Below, piece after piece: positions 53,827-64,000 of a stretch of 64,000 nt of DNA (positions are counted from its first letter, which is position 1; the number at the start of each line of letters is the position of its first letter). The DNA comes from Haloplanus sp. CK5-1 (GTDB taxonomy: Archaea; Halobacteriota; Halobacteria; Halobacteriales; Haloferacaceae). Both the position numbers and the translations under genes were made by a program. A model generated the notes under the pieces. It worked only from the letters and a program-made list of their open reading frames with translations. It searched no databases and had not been told where the DNA came from. Location of the stretch: assembly GCF_037201915.1 (NCBI RefSeq), contig NZ_CP147505.1:2790001-2854000 (forward strand). The letters run 5' to 3'.

Positions 53827-54795
53827 ATGCTGGAGGACGATTTCGGTCGAGAGGTGACGGGTGTTCGGGTCTCACTCACCGACCGGTGTAATTTCGACTG
53901 TGTCTACTGCCACAACGAGGGCCTCGGCGATACGCGCGGACCGATGGAGCCACAGGACGACGAGATGTCGACCGACGACATCGTCCGCTTCCTCGAGGTG
54001 GCCGCCGAGTTCGACGTCGACAGCGTGAAGTTCACCGGCGGGGAGCCGATGCTCCGCGACGACCTGGAGGAGATCATCCGACGGACGCCCGATTCGATGG
54101 AGGTGTCGATGACGACCAACGGGACGTACCTGCCGGGCCGAGCCCAGGACCTCGTCGACGCCGGCCTCGAACGCGTCAACGTCTCGCAGGACGCCCTCGA
54201 TCCCGACGAGTTCGCGGAGATCACGAAGTCGGGCGCGTACGACAAGGTGATGGAGGGTGTCGACGCAGCGCTGGACGCGGGACTCGACCCCGTCAAACTC
54301 AACATGGTCGTCTTCGAGCACACCGCCGGCTACGTCGAGGGGATGGTGAACCACGTCGCCGAGAACGACGGCCTCCAACTCCAGTTGATCGAGTACATGC
54401 CCGAACTCACCGGCAAGCCCGAGTGGAACATCGACATCGCTCGGGTCCACGACTGGCTCGCCGACATCGCCGACGAGGTCGAACACCGCGAGATGCACGA
54501 CCGCAAGCGCTACTGGGTCGACGGCGGCATGGTCGAGATCGTCGATCCCGTCGAGAACCCCACCTTCTGTGCCAACTGCCACCGCGTGCGCGTCACCCAC
54601 GAGGGGTATCTGAAGGGATGTCTCAACCGCAACGACGACCTCCGGTCGATGGGTGAGATGACCAGAGACGAGATCCGCGAGACGTTCCGCGAGACGGTCG
54701 CCAACCGCGTCCCCTACTACGGCGAGTACATGGTCAAAAACGACGACGGCGAGTGGGAGATCAACGAGGAGTACATCGGCGCGCCGACCCCCTAG
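53827..54795 (+). CDS. moaA: GTP 3',8-cyclase MoaA
   Basis: A 322-residue radical-SAM enzyme of molybdopterin synthesis. The first cluster motif is CNFDCVYC (Cys21, Cys25, Cys28), followed by [10 protein letters not shown] and TTNGTYL. The C-terminal second cluster uses [22 protein letters not shown] is rearranged to cyclic pyranopterin precursor with MoaC. Leaderless promoter. Its stop overlaps that of the convergent transporter gene. Confidence 0.96.
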   Translation: MLEDDFGREVTGVRVSLTDRCNFDCVYCHNEGLGDTRGPMEPQDDEMSTDDIVRFLEVAAEFDVDSVKFTGGEPMLRDDLEEIIRRTPDSMEVSMTTNGTYLPGRAQDLVDAGLERVNVSQDALDPDEFAEITKSGAYDKVMEGVDAALDAGLDPVKLNMVVFEHTAGYVEGMVNHVAENDGLQLQLIEYMPELTGKPEWNIDIARVHDWLADIADEVEHREMHDRKRYWVDGGMVEIVDPVENPTFCANCHRVRVTHEGYLKGCLNRNDDLRSMGEMTRDEIRETFRETVANRVPYYGEYMVKNDDGEWEINEEYIGAPTP

Positions 54796-56246
54796 AACGC
54801 GACGACCCGATCGACCCACGGCCAGTACACCGTCCATCCGAACGCGACCACCAGTACCCCGAGTGCGAGCGTGACCAGTCCCAGCCCGAACACCTCGCGG
54901 GCGTCCAGCGGCCCCCGTTCGTAGGCGACGAGGACGACCGGATTGTTGAAGGGGAGAAACGTCGCGGCCATCAGGATCGTCGTCAGCGCGAAGGAGACGT
55001 ACAGCGGCGTCAATCCCAGCCCCGACAGCGCCTCCAGGACGATCGGAAAGAGGACGACGAACGAGGCCGACACCGACGAGAACGTCCCGCGGACGAGGAC
55101 GGCGATACCGAAGACGACCCCCACAACGACGACCGGGGACGCGCCCGCGGGCACGACGACGGCGAGGCCGTCGACGAGCAGGTCGAATGCACCGACGTCG
55201 CGCATCACTTTGAGCAGCGACAGCATCGCTCCGACGAGGAAGATGATGCCCCAGTTGATGTCGCTCACGTCGCCGGCGTCGATGATACCGACGCCGGGGA
55301 GGGCGAAGACGGCGACGACCAAGACCGCGGGGACGAGCGTCGGGACGCCGGTAAAGGAGCCGACGATCCACAGACAGATCGCGCCCCCGAGCGTCCCGAG
55401 GACGAGTTTCTGCTCGCGGGTGAGCGGGTCGGGCGTGATGTCCTCGGGCGTTTGTGACGCGTCGGGGGCCGCACCCTCGCTTCCGGCCTCGGCCCCGCCC
55501 TCTCCGTCGAGGACTGCGTCGACGTCGTAGAGGAACACCCCTGCGACGGTACAGGAGACGAAGAGGAGCGTCGCCGTCGGGGCCATGTAGAGCGCCCACT
55601 CGACCCACGTGATCGGGCGGACGGAGGCGTTGATCAACTCCGCCGTCGCGATGGCCATGCCGCCGCCGGTCATCAGCGCGAGCGAGGCGACCGGGTTCAG
55701 GTGTCCGACGACGTAGTAGGCGAGCCGGCGGAACTGGCTCCCGTCCGACGCGCCGTAGGAGGCGTTGATCCGGTCGATGACGGGCATGAACGTCACGCCC
55801 CGGGCCAGCCCCGACGGGAGAACGAAGGCGAGGGCGAGGAGCATCGCCGCCAGGCGGGCGACCGACCCGCGGGGCGTGCTGCTCGCGGCGATGAGCCGCG
55901 AGGCGGCCCACCCGTCGAGGCCGACGTTCGCGACGCTTTGCCCGACGAGGAGGAGGACGACGAAGAAGAACACGAGCGTCGACGCGAAGCCGCTCACGGC
56001 CGCCTCGAACGTCTCGGTCACGCCGAGCGCGTAGACGAGGACGACACAGAGCAGGCTCGAGACCGTGTACGGGACGGGTTTGGCGATCCAGAACACGAGC
56101 GTCGACGCGAACACCGCGAGGACGACCTGGACCGTTCGGTCGACGCCGCCGAGCGTCGGGCCGAGGGTGCCGCCGCCGAGGACGGCGACCGCGACGAGCA
56201 GTCCGATCACCTGCGTGAGACGTGGCTCGGTCGTCGCGCGGGTCAT
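54792..56246 (-). CDS. DASS/SLC13-type anion symporter
   Basis: A 484-residue protein with about eleven membrane helices. The C-terminal signature [20 protein letters not shown] fits SLC13 (divalent anion:Na+) carriers. The N-terminal signature is weaker ([20 protein letters not shown]). A cytosolic acidic loop lies near the middle ([12 protein letters not shown]). It carries sulfate, phosphate or dicarboxylates in known members; the substrate here is open. The start [13 protein letters not shown] is at the edge of the conserved region. Confidence 0.85.
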   Translation of the reverse strand: MTRATTEPRLTQVIGLLVAVAVLGGGTLGPTLGGVDRTVQVVLAVFASTLVFWIAKPVPYTVSSLLCVVLVYALGVTETFEAAVSGFASTLVFFFVVLLLVGQSVANVGLDGWAASRLIAASSTPRGSVARLAAMLLALAFVLPSGLARGVTFMPVIDRINASYGASDGSQFRRLAYYVVGHLNPVASLALMTGGGMAIATAELINASVRPITWVEWALYMAPTATLLFVSCTVAGVFLYDVDAVLDGEGGAEAGSEGAAPDASQTPEDITPDPLTREQKLVLGTLGGAICLWIVGSFTGVPTLVPAVLVVAVFALPGVGIIDAGDVSDINWGIIFLVGAMLSLLKVMRDVGAFDLLVDGLAVVVPAGASPVVVVGVVFGIAVLVRGTFSSVSASFVVLFPIVLEALSGLGLTPLYVSFALTTILMAATFLPFNNPVVLVAYERGPLDAREVFGLGLVTLALGVLVVAFGWTVYWPWVDRVVAF

Positions 56247-56316
56247 AGTGCGTACCGCCCGGTGGACGGTAATAGGGATGTCGACTCCGCCCACGCCCGA
56301 TCCCGGCCCTTTCGTG

Positions 56317-56326
56317 ATGTTTAAGT
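56317..56326 (+). promoter_or_regulatory. promoter of the tRNA-Ser/ribosomal operon
   Basis: TGTTTAAGTA is a good TATA match, about 105 bases before tRNA-Ser(GCT). The tRNA would then be cut out of a longer transcript that continues into rps13. Confidence 0.5.
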
Positions 56327-56430
56327 ATCGCCCCCGGATTGGTTCGACTGCATACGCTGCAGGGGCGTCCGGTCCCGAGTCCGAGAACCCGTCGGGTTCA
56401 CGCGGGCGACGATACGACACGAACGCAGGT

Positions 56431-56515
56431 GTTGCGGTAGCCAAGCCTGGCCCAAGGCGCAGGGTTGCTAACTCTGTGGCGTCAAGCCTCCGGGGTTCGA
56501 ATCCCCGCCGCAACG
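56431..56515 (+). tRNA. tRNA-Ser (GCT)
   Basis: An 85-base cloverleaf. The acceptor GTTGCGG pairs with CCGCAAC, the discriminator is G, U8 is present, the anticodon loop is TTGCTAA, the variable arm is long, and the T arm is CGGGG-TTCGAAT-CCCCG. It lies 20 bases before rps13, an arrangement conserved in haloarchaea. Confidence 0.96.
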
Positions 56516-56535
56516 CTCGCACCAACCCCATACCC

Positions 56536-57063
56536 ATGAGTGCAGAAGAACCACAGGACGGCTCCCCCGAGGACGACGAAGACCTTCGGTACTTCGTCCG
56601 AATCGGACAGACCGACCTCGACGGGACGAAGGCCGTCGAGCGGAGCCTCACCGACATGAACGGAATCGGCAAGCGCACGGCGCGCATCGTCGCCGACGCG
56701 GCCGACGTGGATCGAACCGCCACGTTCGGACGCCTCGACGACGACGAAATCGACCGCGTGATCGAGGTCGTGGAGAACTTCGAGGACCAGGTCCCCGAGT
56801 GGATGGTCAACCGCCGGAACGACTTCTACACCGGCGAGAACAGCCACCGCGTCGGCTCCAACCTCAGTCAGACCCGCACCCAGGACATCAACCGGATGAA
56901 GATGATCGACTCCTACCGCGGCGTCCGACACAAGCGCGGCCAGAAGGTGCGCGGCCAGCGGACGAAGTCCACCGGCCGTACCGAAGGCACCATCGGCGTC
57001 AACGTCGAGGCCATCAAAGAGGACATGGCCGAAGAGGAAGCCGCGGAGGACGACGAAGTATGA
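56536..57063 (+). CDS. rps13: 30S ribosomal protein S13
   Basis: A 175-residue S13 with the helix-two-turn-helix [20 protein letters not shown] and the tail [20 protein letters not shown]. An acidic extension at both ends is normal for haloarchaea. ATGA overlap with rps4. Confidence 0.97.
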   Translation: MSAEEPQDGSPEDDEDLRYFVRIGQTDLDGTKAVERSLTDMNGIGKRTARIVADAADVDRTATFGRLDDDEIDRVIEVVENFEDQVPEWMVNRRNDFYTGENSHRVGSNLSQTRTQDINRMKMIDSYRGVRHKRGQKVRGQRTKSTGRTEGTIGVNVEAIKEDMAEEEAAEDDEV

Positions 57064-57587
57064 CCACAGGCAAGAACACCAAGTTCTACGAGACGCCCAA
57101 CCACCCGTACCAGGGCGAGCGCATCGCCGAGGAGGCCGACCTCCTCGGACGCTACGGGCTGAAGAACAAGGAGGAACTCTGGCGTGCCCAGTCCGAACTG
57201 CGATCGATGCGCCGCGAGGCGCGACGACTGCTCGGCGACGCCCAGGGTGACGTCGAGGTCGCGGGCGAGGCGGGCGGCGAGTTCGTCGCACGCCTCCAGC
57301 GACTCGGCATCCTCGGCGATCAGGACGACATCAGCGACGTCCTGTCGCTGGAAGTGACGGACCTGCTCGAACGGCGGCTCCAGACGGTCGTCTACCGGAA
57401 GGGGCTCGCCCACACGCCCCACCAGGCCCGCCAGTTCGTCAGCCACGGACACATCACCGTCGACGGGGCTCGCGTCCAGCGACCCTCGAAGAAGGTGGAG
57501 GTCGACGAGCAGTCGGCCGTCGCCTTCGACGAGACGAGTCCGCTCGCGGACGACCTGCACCCCGAACGCGCGGAGGCCCAAGAATGA
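57060..57587 (+). CDS. rps4: 30S ribosomal protein S4
   Basis: A 175-residue S4 with the RNA-binding S4 domain ([20 protein letters not shown], then [14 protein letters not shown]). Overlaps both neighbours by ATGA. Confidence 0.97.
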   Translation: MTTGKNTKFYETPNHPYQGERIAEEADLLGRYGLKNKEELWRAQSELRSMRREARRLLGDAQGDVEVAGEAGGEFVARLQRLGILGDQDDISDVLSLEVTDLLERRLQTVVYRKGLAHTPHQARQFVSHGHITVDGARVQRPSKKVEVDEQSAVAFDETSPLADDLHPERAEAQE

Positions 57588-57976
57588 GTGCCGAAGAACC
57601 GCAGGACAAGTGGGGTATCGCCCACGTCCACGCGTCGTTCAACAACACGCTCATCACGGTCACTGACCAGACCGGTGCGGAGACCATCGCCAAGTCGAGC
57701 GGTGGGACGGTCGTCAAGCAGAATCGGGACGAAGCGTCGCCGTACGCGGCGATGCAGATGGCCGAAGTGGTCGCCGAGGAGGTCCTCGCGGCCGGCGTCG
57801 AGGGCGTGCACGTTCGCGTGCGCGGCCCCGGCGGCAACGGCAACAAGTCCCCGGGACCGGGTGCACAGGCGACGATCCGAGCGCTCGCACGCGCCGGTCT
57901 CGAGATCGGTCGCATCGAGGACGTGACACCGATCCCGCACGACGGTACTCGTGCGCCCAAAAACAGCCGCCTCTAA
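57584..57976 (+). CDS. rps11: 30S ribosomal protein S11
   Basis: A 130-residue S11: [20 protein letters not shown] and [20 protein letters not shown], ending in the conserved [11 protein letters not shown]. Confidence 0.97.
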   Translation: MSAEEPQDKWGIAHVHASFNNTLITVTDQTGAETIAKSSGGTVVKQNRDEASPYAAMQMAEVVAEEVLAAGVEGVHVRVRGPGGNGNKSPGPGAQATIRALARAGLEIGRIEDVTPIPHDGTRAPKNSRL

Positions 57977-57980
57977 CATT

Positions 57981-58736
57981 ATGGTCGCCGACTTCGAGGT
58001 CGAGTTCGTCGAACGCGACGACCGGAACGCACGCTTCCTCGTCAGAGGGGAGGGCGTTACGCCGGCCTTCGCCAACGGCATCCGCCGGGCGATGATCGCC
58101 GACGTGCCGACCTTCTCCATCGACACCGTCCGGTTCGTCGAGAACTCGTCGGTGATGTTCGACGAGATGATCGGCCTCCGTCTGGGGCTGGTGCCGCTGA
58201 CGACCCCGCTCGACGACTTCGAGACGGGCGAGACGGTGACGCTGGCGCTGGACGTCGAGGGTCCGGCGACGGCCTACTCGGGGGACATCGAAACCTCCGA
58301 TTCGATGGTCGAACCGGCCGACGACGACATCCCGATCATCGAACTCAAGGAGCAACAGCGGATCGAACTCGAGGCCGACGCGGTGCTCGACCGCGGCCGC
58401 GAACACGCCAAACACCAGGGTGGCGTGGCCGTCGGCTACCGACACCTGCAACGCGTCGAGGTCGTCGGCGACGCGGGCGAGTTCGACGACGGCGAACCGA
58501 ACATCCTGCGCGGGGTCATCGAGACGGAAGACGGCGAACTCGTCGCCACCGACGAGTTCGATCACGACCTCACGAAGCGATACCCGGGCAAGGAGATCGA
58601 ACTACACGACGTCCCCGACGCGTTCGTCTTCCACGTAGAGACGGACGGGTCGTTCAGCGTCGAGGAACTGGTCACGCGCGCCGCCGAGTCGATCGGCGAC
58701 CGCGCGGCGGAACTGGAATCGAAAGTCGCAGTCTGA
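57981..58736 (+). CDS. rpoD: RNA polymerase subunit D (Rpb3/Rpo3)
   Basis: A 251-residue subunit equivalent to bacterial alpha-NTD and Rpb3: [20 protein letters not shown] in the dimerisation region, then [15 protein letters not shown]. There is no cysteine at all, so the iron-sulfur domain found in some archaeal RpoD proteins cannot form here. Part of the S13-S4-S11-RpoD cluster. Confidence 0.96.
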   Translation: MVADFEVEFVERDDRNARFLVRGEGVTPAFANGIRRAMIADVPTFSIDTVRFVENSSVMFDEMIGLRLGLVPLTTPLDDFETGETVTLALDVEGPATAYSGDIETSDSMVEPADDDIPIIELKEQQRIELEADAVLDRGREHAKHQGGVAVGYRHLQRVEVVGDAGEFDDGEPNILRGVIETEDGELVATDEFDHDLTKRYPGKEIELHDVPDAFVFHVETDGSFSVEELVTRAAESIGDRAAELESKVAV

Positions 58737-58872
58737 ACGCGAGGACCCCAAATGCCCCGACACCCACACCCGTCGACGCCCGCCCGACCGGTCGCCCACA
58801 GCGGCGCGACCGCGACGCGCGGGCCGGGGACCGAAAGTGGTTTGAAGGGGCGACGGATACTGCGCAGTGCGT

Positions 58873-58957
58873 GCAGGGATAGCCAAGTCAGGCCAACGGC
58901 GCAGCGTTCAGGGCGCTGTCCCATAGGGGTCCGCAGGTTCAAATCCTGCTCCCTGCA
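58873..58957 (+). tRNA. tRNA-Leu (CAG)
   Basis: An 85-base cloverleaf inside the ribosomal operon. The acceptor GCAGGGA pairs with TCCCTGC, the discriminator is A, the anticodon loop is TTCAGGG on CAGCG/CGCTG, and a long variable arm is present. Body and stem are nearly the same as tRNA-Leu(GAG) in this window. Confidence 0.96.
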
Positions 58958-58966
58958 CTCCCTTTT

Positions 58967-58972
58967 GGAGGT
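58967..58972 (+). promoter_or_regulatory. Shine-Dalgarno site of rpl18e
   Basis: GGAGGT, five bases before the ATG. After tRNA processing the message needs internal initiation, which this site can provide. Confidence 0.55.
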
Positions 58973-58977
58973 AGACA

Positions 58978-59328
58978 ATGAGTAAGACGAATCCGAGACT
59001 CAATAGTCTCATCGCCGAGTTGAAGGCGGTTTCCCGCGAGTCCGGTGCCGGAGTCTGGCAGGACGTCGCGGACCGCCTGGAGAAGCCACGGCGCACCCAC
59101 GCGGAGGTCAACCTCGGGCAGATCGAACGCTACGCCCGCGAAGAGGAGACCGTCGTCGTCCCCGGCAAGGTGCTGGGGAGCGGTGTGCTCGAAAAAGAAG
59201 TAACGGTCGCCGCTGTCGACTTCTCGTCGACGGCGCGACGGAAGATCGAACAGGTCGGTGACGCCCAGGGATTGGACCACGTCGCCGAAGCGAACCCCGA
59301 GGGATCGAACGTGCGGGTGATCCGATGA
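58978..59328 (+). CDS. rpl18e: 50S ribosomal protein L18e
   Basis: A 116-residue L18e: [20 protein letters not shown], then [20 protein letters not shown] and [20 protein letters not shown]. Overlaps rpl13. Confidence 0.96.
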   Translation: MSKTNPRLNSLIAELKAVSRESGAGVWQDVADRLEKPRRTHAEVNLGQIERYAREEETVVVPGKVLGSGVLEKEVTVAAVDFSSTARRKIEQVGDAQGLDHVAEANPEGSNVRVIR

Positions 59329-59762
59329 GTCTCGCCGAGTTCGACGCCGACGTGGTCGTCGACGCCCGGGACTGCATCATGGGCCGGGTCGCCAGCGAGG
59401 TGGCCCAGCGCGCCCTCGACGGCGACCGGGTCGCCGTCATCAACGCCGAACACGCGGTCATCACCGGCAACGAGGAGTCCACGATGGAGACCTACCGCAA
59501 GCGCGCGGAACTGGGCTCCGACAGTGGGCCGTACTACCCCAAGCGGCCGGACCGCATCTTCAAGCGGTCGATCCGCGGCATGGTGCCGTACAAGAAGCCG
59601 CGTGGTCGCGAGGCCTTCGAGAACGTCCGCGTCTACGTCGGCAACCCCTTCGACGAGGACGGCGACGTGCTCGAAGGGACGTCGCTGAACCGGCTCTCGA
59701 ACATCAAGTTCGTCTCGCTTGGAGACGTCTCCGAACAACTGGGAGCGAACGTCACATGGTAA
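59325..59762 (+). CDS. rpl13: 50S ribosomal protein L13
   Basis: A 145-residue L13: [33 protein letters not shown] and [20 protein letters not shown]. Overlaps rps9 by 7 bases. Confidence 0.97.
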   Translation: MSLAEFDADVVVDARDCIMGRVASEVAQRALDGDRVAVINAEHAVITGNEESTMETYRKRAELGSDSGPYYPKRPDRIFKRSIRGMVPYKKPRGREAFENVRVYVGNPFDEDGDVLEGTSLNRLSNIKFVSLGDVSEQLGANVTW

Positions 59763-60154
59763 CCAACACGAGCGGCAAGAAGAAGACGGCCGTCGCCCGC
59801 GCGACCGTGCGCGACGGCGAGGGTCGTGTCCGAATCAACTCCCGACCCGTCGAACTGATCGACCCGGAGATGTCCCGCCTGAAGATGCTGGAGCCGTTCC
59901 GCATCGCTGGCGACGACCTCCGGGACGGCGTCGACATCGACGTGTCGGTCTCCGGCGGCGGCTTCGCCGGCCAGGCCGACGCGGTGCGAACCGCCATCGC
60001 ACGCGGGTTGGTGCAACACTACGGCGACGCCGAACTCCGGAGCGCGTTCATGGAGTTCGATCGGTCGCTACTGGTCAACGACGTGCGCCAGTCCGAACCC
60101 AAGAAGTGGGGCGGCCCCGGCGCACGGGCCCGCTACCAGAAGTCCTACCGCTGA
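59756..60154 (+). CDS. rps9: 30S ribosomal protein S9
   Basis: A 132-residue S9: [40 protein letters not shown] and the basic end [17 protein letters not shown], whose last residues contact P-site tRNA. Confidence 0.97.
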   Translation: MVTNTSGKKKTAVARATVRDGEGRVRINSRPVELIDPEMSRLKMLEPFRIAGDDLRDGVDIDVSVSGGGFAGQADAVRTAIARGLVQHYGDAELRSAFMEFDRSLLVNDVRQSEPKKWGGPGARARYQKSYR

Positions 60155-60161
60155 GGTGATC
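60153..60161 (+). promoter_or_regulatory. very strong Shine-Dalgarno site of rpoN
   Basis: GAGGTGATC is fully complementary to the 3' end of archaeal 16S rRNA and overlaps the rps9 stop codon, five bases before ATGATG. Confidence 0.7.
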
Positions 60162-60166
60162 CACCT

Positions 60167-60358
60167 ATGATGATTCCGGTCCGGTGTTTCACGTGCGGGA
60201 AGGTCATCGGCGAACACTGGGAGGAGTACCAGGCCCGACTCGACGAGGGCGAGGACTCCGCCGACGTGCTCGACGACCTGGGCGTGACCCGGCACTGCTG
60301 TCGACGGATGTTCGTCTCGCACAAGGACCTGGTCGACGTGGTCTCCCCCTACCAATGA
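60167..60358 (+). CDS. rpoN: RNA polymerase subunit N (Rpb10/Rpo10)
   Basis: A 63-residue zinc protein: [20 protein letters not shown] and [20 protein letters not shown]. The CFTCG and HCCRR motifs hold the zinc. Overlaps rpoK by ATGA. Confidence 0.97.
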   Translation: MMIPVRCFTCGKVIGEHWEEYQARLDEGEDSADVLDDLGVTRHCCRRMFVSHKDLVDVVSPYQ

Positions 60359-60534
60359 GCCAGGGACGCTACAACCGCTACGAGAAGGCGCGGATCCTCG
60401 GGGCGCGAGCCCTGCAGGTGTCCTACGGCGCGCCGGTGCTCGTCGACACGGAGCAAAGCGAGCCGATCCTCGTCGCGGCCGAGGAGTACGACGCCGGCGT
60501 GTTGCCCTTCACGGTCAGGCGGGAGGGCAAATGA
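60355..60534 (+). CDS. rpoK: RNA polymerase subunit K (Rpb6/Rpo6)
   Basis: A 59-residue omega/Rpb6-type subunit: [20 protein letters not shown], then [20 protein letters not shown]. Overlaps eno by ATGA. Confidence 0.96.
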   Translation: MSQGRYNRYEKARILGARALQVSYGAPVLVDTEQSEPILVAAEEYDAGVLPFTVRREGK

Positions 60535-61736
60535 CGCTGATTCGCTCGGTGAGCCTGCGCCGCGTCCTCGACTCTCGGGGGAACCCGACGGTCGAGGCGG
60601 ACGTGCTGACGGAGTCCGGCGGCTTCGGCCGCGCGGCCGCACCGAGCGGTGCCTCCACCGGCGAGTACGAGGCGATCGAACTGCCGACGGGCGAGGCAAT
60701 CGCCGCGGCACGCACGCACGCGGTTCCCCGCCTCGTCGACGAGGTCCACGCGGGCAACCAGCGCGACGTGGACGCCGCCCTGCGCGGTGCGGACGGTACC
60801 GACGACTTCTCCGAGATCGGGGCCAACAGCGCGGTTGCCATCTCGATGGCGGCCGCGAAGGCCGCGGCGGACGTGCTCGGTGCCCCCCTCTTCCAACACC
60901 TCGGTGGCACGTTCCGGGGCGACGACTTCCCGGTCCCGCTGGGGAACGTCCTCGGTGGCGGCGAACACGCGAAGGCCGCGACCCACATCCAGGAGTTCCT
61001 CGCCGTTCCTTACGGCGCGCCGAGCGTCTCGGAGGCCGTCTTCGCCAACGCCGCGGTCCACGACCGGATCGGCGACCTGCTTGACGAGCGGGGGATTCCG
61101 GCCGGCAAGGGCGACGAGGGGGCGTGGGCTCCCGCGGTCACGGACGCCGAAGCGTTCGAACTCGTCGCCGAGGCGACCGACGACGTGGCCGCGGACGTCG
61201 GCTTCGACGTGGCGGTCGGTCTCGACGTGGCGGCGTCGGAACTGTACGACGCCGAGAGCGGGGTCTACCGCTACGGCGACGTCGAGCGGACGCCCGACGA
61301 ACAGGTCGACTACGTCGCCGGACTCGTCGACGAGTACGAACTCGCGTACGTCGAGGACCCCGTCGAGGAGGACGACTTCGACGGCTTCGCCGACCTGACC
61401 GATCGGGTCGGCGACCGGACGGTCCTCTGTGGCGACGACCTCTTCGTCACCAACGTCGACCGCCTGCAGCGGGGCATCGACGAGGGGGCGGGCAACGCCA
61501 TCCTCGTCAAGCCCAACCAGATCGGCACGCTCTCCGACGCGGTCGACGCGGTGGAGCTGGCGACCCGCAACGGGCTGGAGGTCGTCGTCTCCCACCGCTC
61601 GGGCGAAACCGAGGACACGACCATCGCACACCTCGCCGTCGCGACCGGCGCCCCCTTCATCAAGACGGGGACCGTCGGCGGCGAGCGAACCGCCAAACTC
61701 AACGAACTCATCCGCATCGCGGAGGACGCAGTATGA
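60531..61736 (+). CDS. eno: enolase
   Basis: A 401-residue phosphopyruvate hydratase. Marks are [49 protein letters not shown]-type helix, [14 protein letters not shown], the catalytic Lys in [10 protein letters not shown] and [17 protein letters not shown]. Coupled to rpoK and rps2. Confidence 0.97.
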   Translation: MTLIRSVSLRRVLDSRGNPTVEADVLTESGGFGRAAAPSGASTGEYEAIELPTGEAIAAARTHAVPRLVDEVHAGNQRDVDAALRGADGTDDFSEIGANSAVAISMAAAKAAADVLGAPLFQHLGGTFRGDDFPVPLGNVLGGGEHAKAATHIQEFLAVPYGAPSVSEAVFANAAVHDRIGDLLDERGIPAGKGDEGAWAPAVTDAEAFELVAEATDDVAADVGFDVAVGLDVAASELYDAESGVYRYGDVERTPDEQVDYVAGLVDEYELAYVEDPVEEDDFDGFADLTDRVGDRTVLCGDDLFVTNVDRLQRGIDEGAGNAILVKPNQIGTLSDAVDAVELATRNGLEVVVSHRSGETEDTTIAHLAVATGAPFIKTGTVGGERTAKLNELIRIAEDAV

Positions 61737-62512
61737 CAGACAACGATAACGAACTCGAAACCCCAGACGACGGCGAAAACGAGGCGGCCGACGCCGACTC
61801 CGACGCCGACGCTGTGGAGGAACCGACCGCCGAGGCGGCCGACGAGGCGGCCCCGGTCGAGACAGACGCCGACGACGAGGTCGAGGAGGACGACGCGTCG
61901 CCGTTCGACGAGGACGTGATGCCCGACGACGAGGCCGACCTCCTCATTCCGGTCGAGGACTACCTCGGGGCGGGTGTCCACATCGGGACCCAACAGAAGA
62001 CCCAGGACATGGATCGGTTCATCCACCGCGTCCGCGACGACGGCCTCTACGTGCTGGACGTGAGCCAGACGGATTCGCGCATCCGGACGGCCGCGGACTT
62101 CCTAGCGAACTACTCGCCCGAGCAGGTCCTGGTGACCTCCTCGCGGCAGTACGGCCGGTTCCCGGCCGAGAAGTTCGCCGAGGCCATCGGGGCACGCGCC
62201 CGCACCGGACGGTTCATCCCGGGGACGCTCACCAACCCCGACTACGACGGCTACATCGAACCCGACGTGGTCGTCGTCACCGACCCCATCGGCGACGCGC
62301 AGGCGGTCAAGGAGGCCATCACGGTCGGCATCCCCGTCATCGCCATGTGTGACTCGAACAACCAACTGAGCAACGTCGACCTCGTCATCCCGACGAACAA
62401 CAAGGGCCGACGTGCCCTGTCGGTCGTCTACTGGTTGCTGGCAAACGAGACGCTCGACCGGCGCGGCGCCGAACCCGGCTACGCCCTCGACGACTTCGAG
62501 GCCGGCATCTGA
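61733..62512 (+). CDS. rps2: 30S ribosomal protein S2
   Basis: A 259-residue S2. The first 65 residues are an acidic tail ([20 protein letters not shown]). The S2 fold follows with [20 protein letters not shown] and [20 protein letters not shown]. The extension is longer than in most archaeal S2 and typical of haloarchaea. Confidence 0.96.
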   Translation: MTDNDNELETPDDGENEAADADSDADAVEEPTAEAADEAAPVETDADDEVEEDDASPFDEDVMPDDEADLLIPVEDYLGAGVHIGTQQKTQDMDRFIHRVRDDGLYVLDVSQTDSRIRTAADFLANYSPEQVLVTSSRQYGRFPAEKFAEAIGARARTGRFIPGTLTNPDYDGYIEPDVVVVTDPIGDAQAVKEAITVGIPVIAMCDSNNQLSNVDLVIPTNNKGRRALSVVYWLLANETLDRRGAEPGYALDDFEAGI

Positions 62513-62553
62513 GCGCACGGAAACGTTTTCAGTCGCAGTCGACTTCTTCCGAC

Positions 62554-63528
62554 ATGAATCTCCTTCGGAGCGTCAGAGCCGTCACCGGCGCGTCGGGCGA
62601 CGGCTTCGTCGACTGGCAGGCGGTCGCCGAGGCGGCGAAGTCGGGTACCGAACCGGGATCACTCGATCTGAGCGACGCCGACCGGTCGGGGTACGCCGCC
62701 GACGTGCGCGAGGCCCGGCGACGACTCCAGACGCTCGGCGGCGTCGAGTTCGATCTCCCCGAGACGATCGAGATACAGAACCGCCACCACTGGATCGACG
62801 AGAACGTCGACACGTTCCGCCGGGTGATGGCTCCCGTTGAGCCCGGAACCGGTGGCGGGCCGGTCGGCCCGGCGCTGTCCGGCCTCTCCCGGGTCGTCAA
62901 CACCGGCACACTCACGGTGATGATGGCGTTTCTCGGTCGGAACGTCCTCGGCCAGTACGACCCCCTCCTCCTGGCGGACGCCGATCCCGGCGAACGTGAC
63001 CACGCACTCTACTTCGTCCACCCGAACATCGTCGACGTGGCGAGCGCCCTCGACGTCTCACTCCCGCGCTTTCGCCGCTGGATCGCCTTCCACGAGGTGG
63101 CCCACGCCGCCGAGTTCGGGGCCGCGCCGTGGCTGCCGACCCACCTCGAAGACCGTTTGGAACGCGGTCTAGACGCCCTCGCGGCCGGAGGACTGGACCG
63201 GGAGGCGTTCGCCGAACTCGACGCCGCGATGACCGCCGTCGAGGGGTACGCCGAACTGTTGATGGACCGGGCGTTCGACGACGACTACGCCGACCTGCGG
63301 GCGAAACTCGACGCCCGCCGGCAGGGTGGTGGCCCGGTCGCACGCCTGACCCGGCGACTGCTCGGTCTCGGGTTGAAGCGACGGCAGTACGAGCGTGGGG
63401 CCGACTTCTTCCGGGTCGTCGCCGACGCCCGCGGCATCGACGGTGCGAGCGTCGTCTGGGAGCGCCCGGAGAACCTGCCGACCGACGCGGAACTCGACGA
63501 TCCCGAACGGTGGCTGGCGCGGGTCTGA
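62554..63528 (+). CDS. zinc-dependent metalloprotease (DUF2342-type)
   Basis: A 324-residue zincin-like protein. The zinc motif is HEVAHAAEF (His180, Glu181, His184), with AVEGYAELLMD probably supplying the third ligand. DFFRVVADARGIDGASVVWE near the end matches the DUF2342 family, also annotated as coenzyme F420 biosynthesis-associated. No signal peptide, so it would be cytosolic. The natural target is unknown. Confidence 0.8.
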   Translation: MNLLRSVRAVTGASGDGFVDWQAVAEAAKSGTEPGSLDLSDADRSGYAADVREARRRLQTLGGVEFDLPETIEIQNRHHWIDENVDTFRRVMAPVEPGTGGGPVGPALSGLSRVVNTGTLTVMMAFLGRNVLGQYDPLLLADADPGERDHALYFVHPNIVDVASALDVSLPRFRRWIAFHEVAHAAEFGAAPWLPTHLEDRLERGLDALAAGGLDREAFAELDAAMTAVEGYAELLMDRAFDDDYADLRAKLDARRQGGGPVARLTRRLLGLGLKRRQYERGADFFRVVADARGIDGASVVWERPENLPTDAELDDPERWLARV

Positions 63529-63531
63529 CGG

Positions 63532-63753
63532 TCAGCGCGTCCGCCGCCACTCCGCGCCGACGGAGACGAGATACCACAGGAGCACGCCCCCGACGGCGAG
63601 ACCGACGGCGAGAGCGACGAGTACCTGTACCGTCGTCGCGCCGCCGGCGAGGGCGACGAGGCCGGCCGAGGCGCCGACGAGACCGACGAACCCGAGTTTG
63701 AGTCGACGGGACGCGACCCGTCGCTTCTCCTCGGAGAGGCTCGGGCCGACCAT
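63532..63753 (-). CDS. two-helix membrane protein
   Basis: A 73-residue protein: basic head MVGPSLSEEKRRVASRRLKL, two membrane helices (LGFVGLVGASAGLVAL and VLVALAVGLAVGGVLLWYLV) and a basic end. It starts inside the stop of the next gene (ATGA), so the two are coupled. Unknown function. It lies 3 bases from the convergent metalloprotease stop. Confidence 0.7.
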   Translation of the reverse strand: MVGPSLSEEKRRVASRRLKLGFVGLVGASAGLVALAGGATTVQVLVALAVGLAVGGVLLWYLVSVGAEWRRTR

Positions 63754-64000
63754 CAGCCGTCGACGTACGGCGTGCTCACGTGCATGCCGACGAACAGCCA
63801 GTCCCCGTCGTCCCCACGCCGTTCGAGCGACCCGCTCCATCGGGTCGAGAGGTCGTACTCGTGGTCGCGGGTCGTGTCGGTCCACGCCATGCGCACCGAG
63901 TCCGAGAAGTGGGCGTGGTCGTCGTCGCCGACCACCCGGAGCGCCCGGCTCTCGACGGTCCAGTTCTCGGTCGTCCGGGTCTGGGTCCGGAGGCCGTCCT
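63753..64000 (-). CDS. NTF2/SnoaL-like protein, C-terminal part (runs off the window)
   Basis: The visible 81 residues read TTENWTVESRALRVVGDDDH, then RMAWTDTTRDHEYDLSTRWS, then GDWLFVGMHVSTPYVDG. Alternating strands and the closing W-F-x-x-x-H-x-S match the NTF2-like (SnoaL/YybH-type) fold. The start lies beyond the right edge. Coupled to the two-helix membrane protein gene. Confidence 0.65.
   Translation of the reverse strand, partial: DGLRTQTRTTENWTVESRALRVVGDDDHAHFSDSVRMAWTDTTRDHEYDLSTRWSGSLERRGDDGDWLFVGMHVSTPYVDG

Overview
The window is chromosomal DNA of a halophilic archaeon (class Halobacteria). The signs are strongly acidic proteins, G/C-ending codons, archaeal ribosomal and RNA polymerase gene order, TATA boxes about 27 bases before start codons (leaderless transcripts), twin-arginine lipoproteins, archaeosortase A, coenzyme F420 synthesis (CofD) and many small zinc-ribbon proteins. 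The genus cannot be fixed from sequence alone; a Haloferacaceae-type organism is plausible.

Layout. 1-8980: end of a DabA-like inorganic-carbon transporter subunit, membrane proteins, a CBS-domain protein, an MFS transporter, the Cdc48 unfoldase with a small partner, a hydrolase and an IF-2B-family protein. 8977-14516: RNA and nucleotide genes (archease-RtcB RNA ligase, Lsm-L37e, PurF) with a UspA and a zinc-ribbon protein. 14597-21613: a denitrification-type island with a membrane-anchored halocyanin, an HTH_10 regulator, copper nitrite reductase NirK, a MoaD/ThiS-like protein ending in Cys-Cys, a winged-helix/membrane-protein pair and a DUF420 protein. It is broken up by an IS200/IS605-type element whose tnpB was itself hit by a second, ISH11-like insertion sequence. 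21775-26451: tRNA-Leu(GAG), a second winged-helix/membrane pair, a DyP-like plus P19-like exported lipoprotein pair that looks like an iron-uptake module, and archaeosortase A. 26453-31099: diphthamide synthase, a translationally coupled cofD-dus-citG-DUF447 operon and rps17e. 31143-34611: a histidine kinase broken by a 32-bp tandem duplication, then PccX and PccB of propionyl-CoA carboxylase. 34676-42626: two NSS transporters, two oxidoreductases, succinyl-CoA synthetase SucCD, a decayed gene and an AstE/AspA-type hydrolase. 42723-53667: mostly accessory genes (methyltransferase, zinc fingers, regulator plus EamA exporter, acetyltransferase, pilin, UDG, Mrp) and tRNA-Thr(TGT) and tRNA-Ser(TGA). 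53827-64000: MoaA, a DASS-type transporter, then the tRNA-Ser(GCT)-rps13-rps4-rps11-rpoD-tRNA-Leu(CAG)-rpl18e-rpl13-rps9-rpoN-rpoK-eno-rps2 operon, a zinc metalloprotease and two genes at the right edge.

The most unusual signals are: matching CGAAC-N2-GTTCG dyads upstream of nirK and the Cys-Cys MoaD-like gene; the exact 32-bp duplication that frameshifts the histidine kinase; a patch of AT-rich codons around the catalytic cysteine of rtcB; copies of the tRNA 3' end forming hairpins about 100 bp downstream of two tRNA genes; a tRNA-Thr lacking U8, A14 and A21; a nested dyad over the promoter of a FilR1-type regulator; and an exactly restorable tnpB. No CRISPR array, rRNA gene, integrase gene or replication origin was seen.
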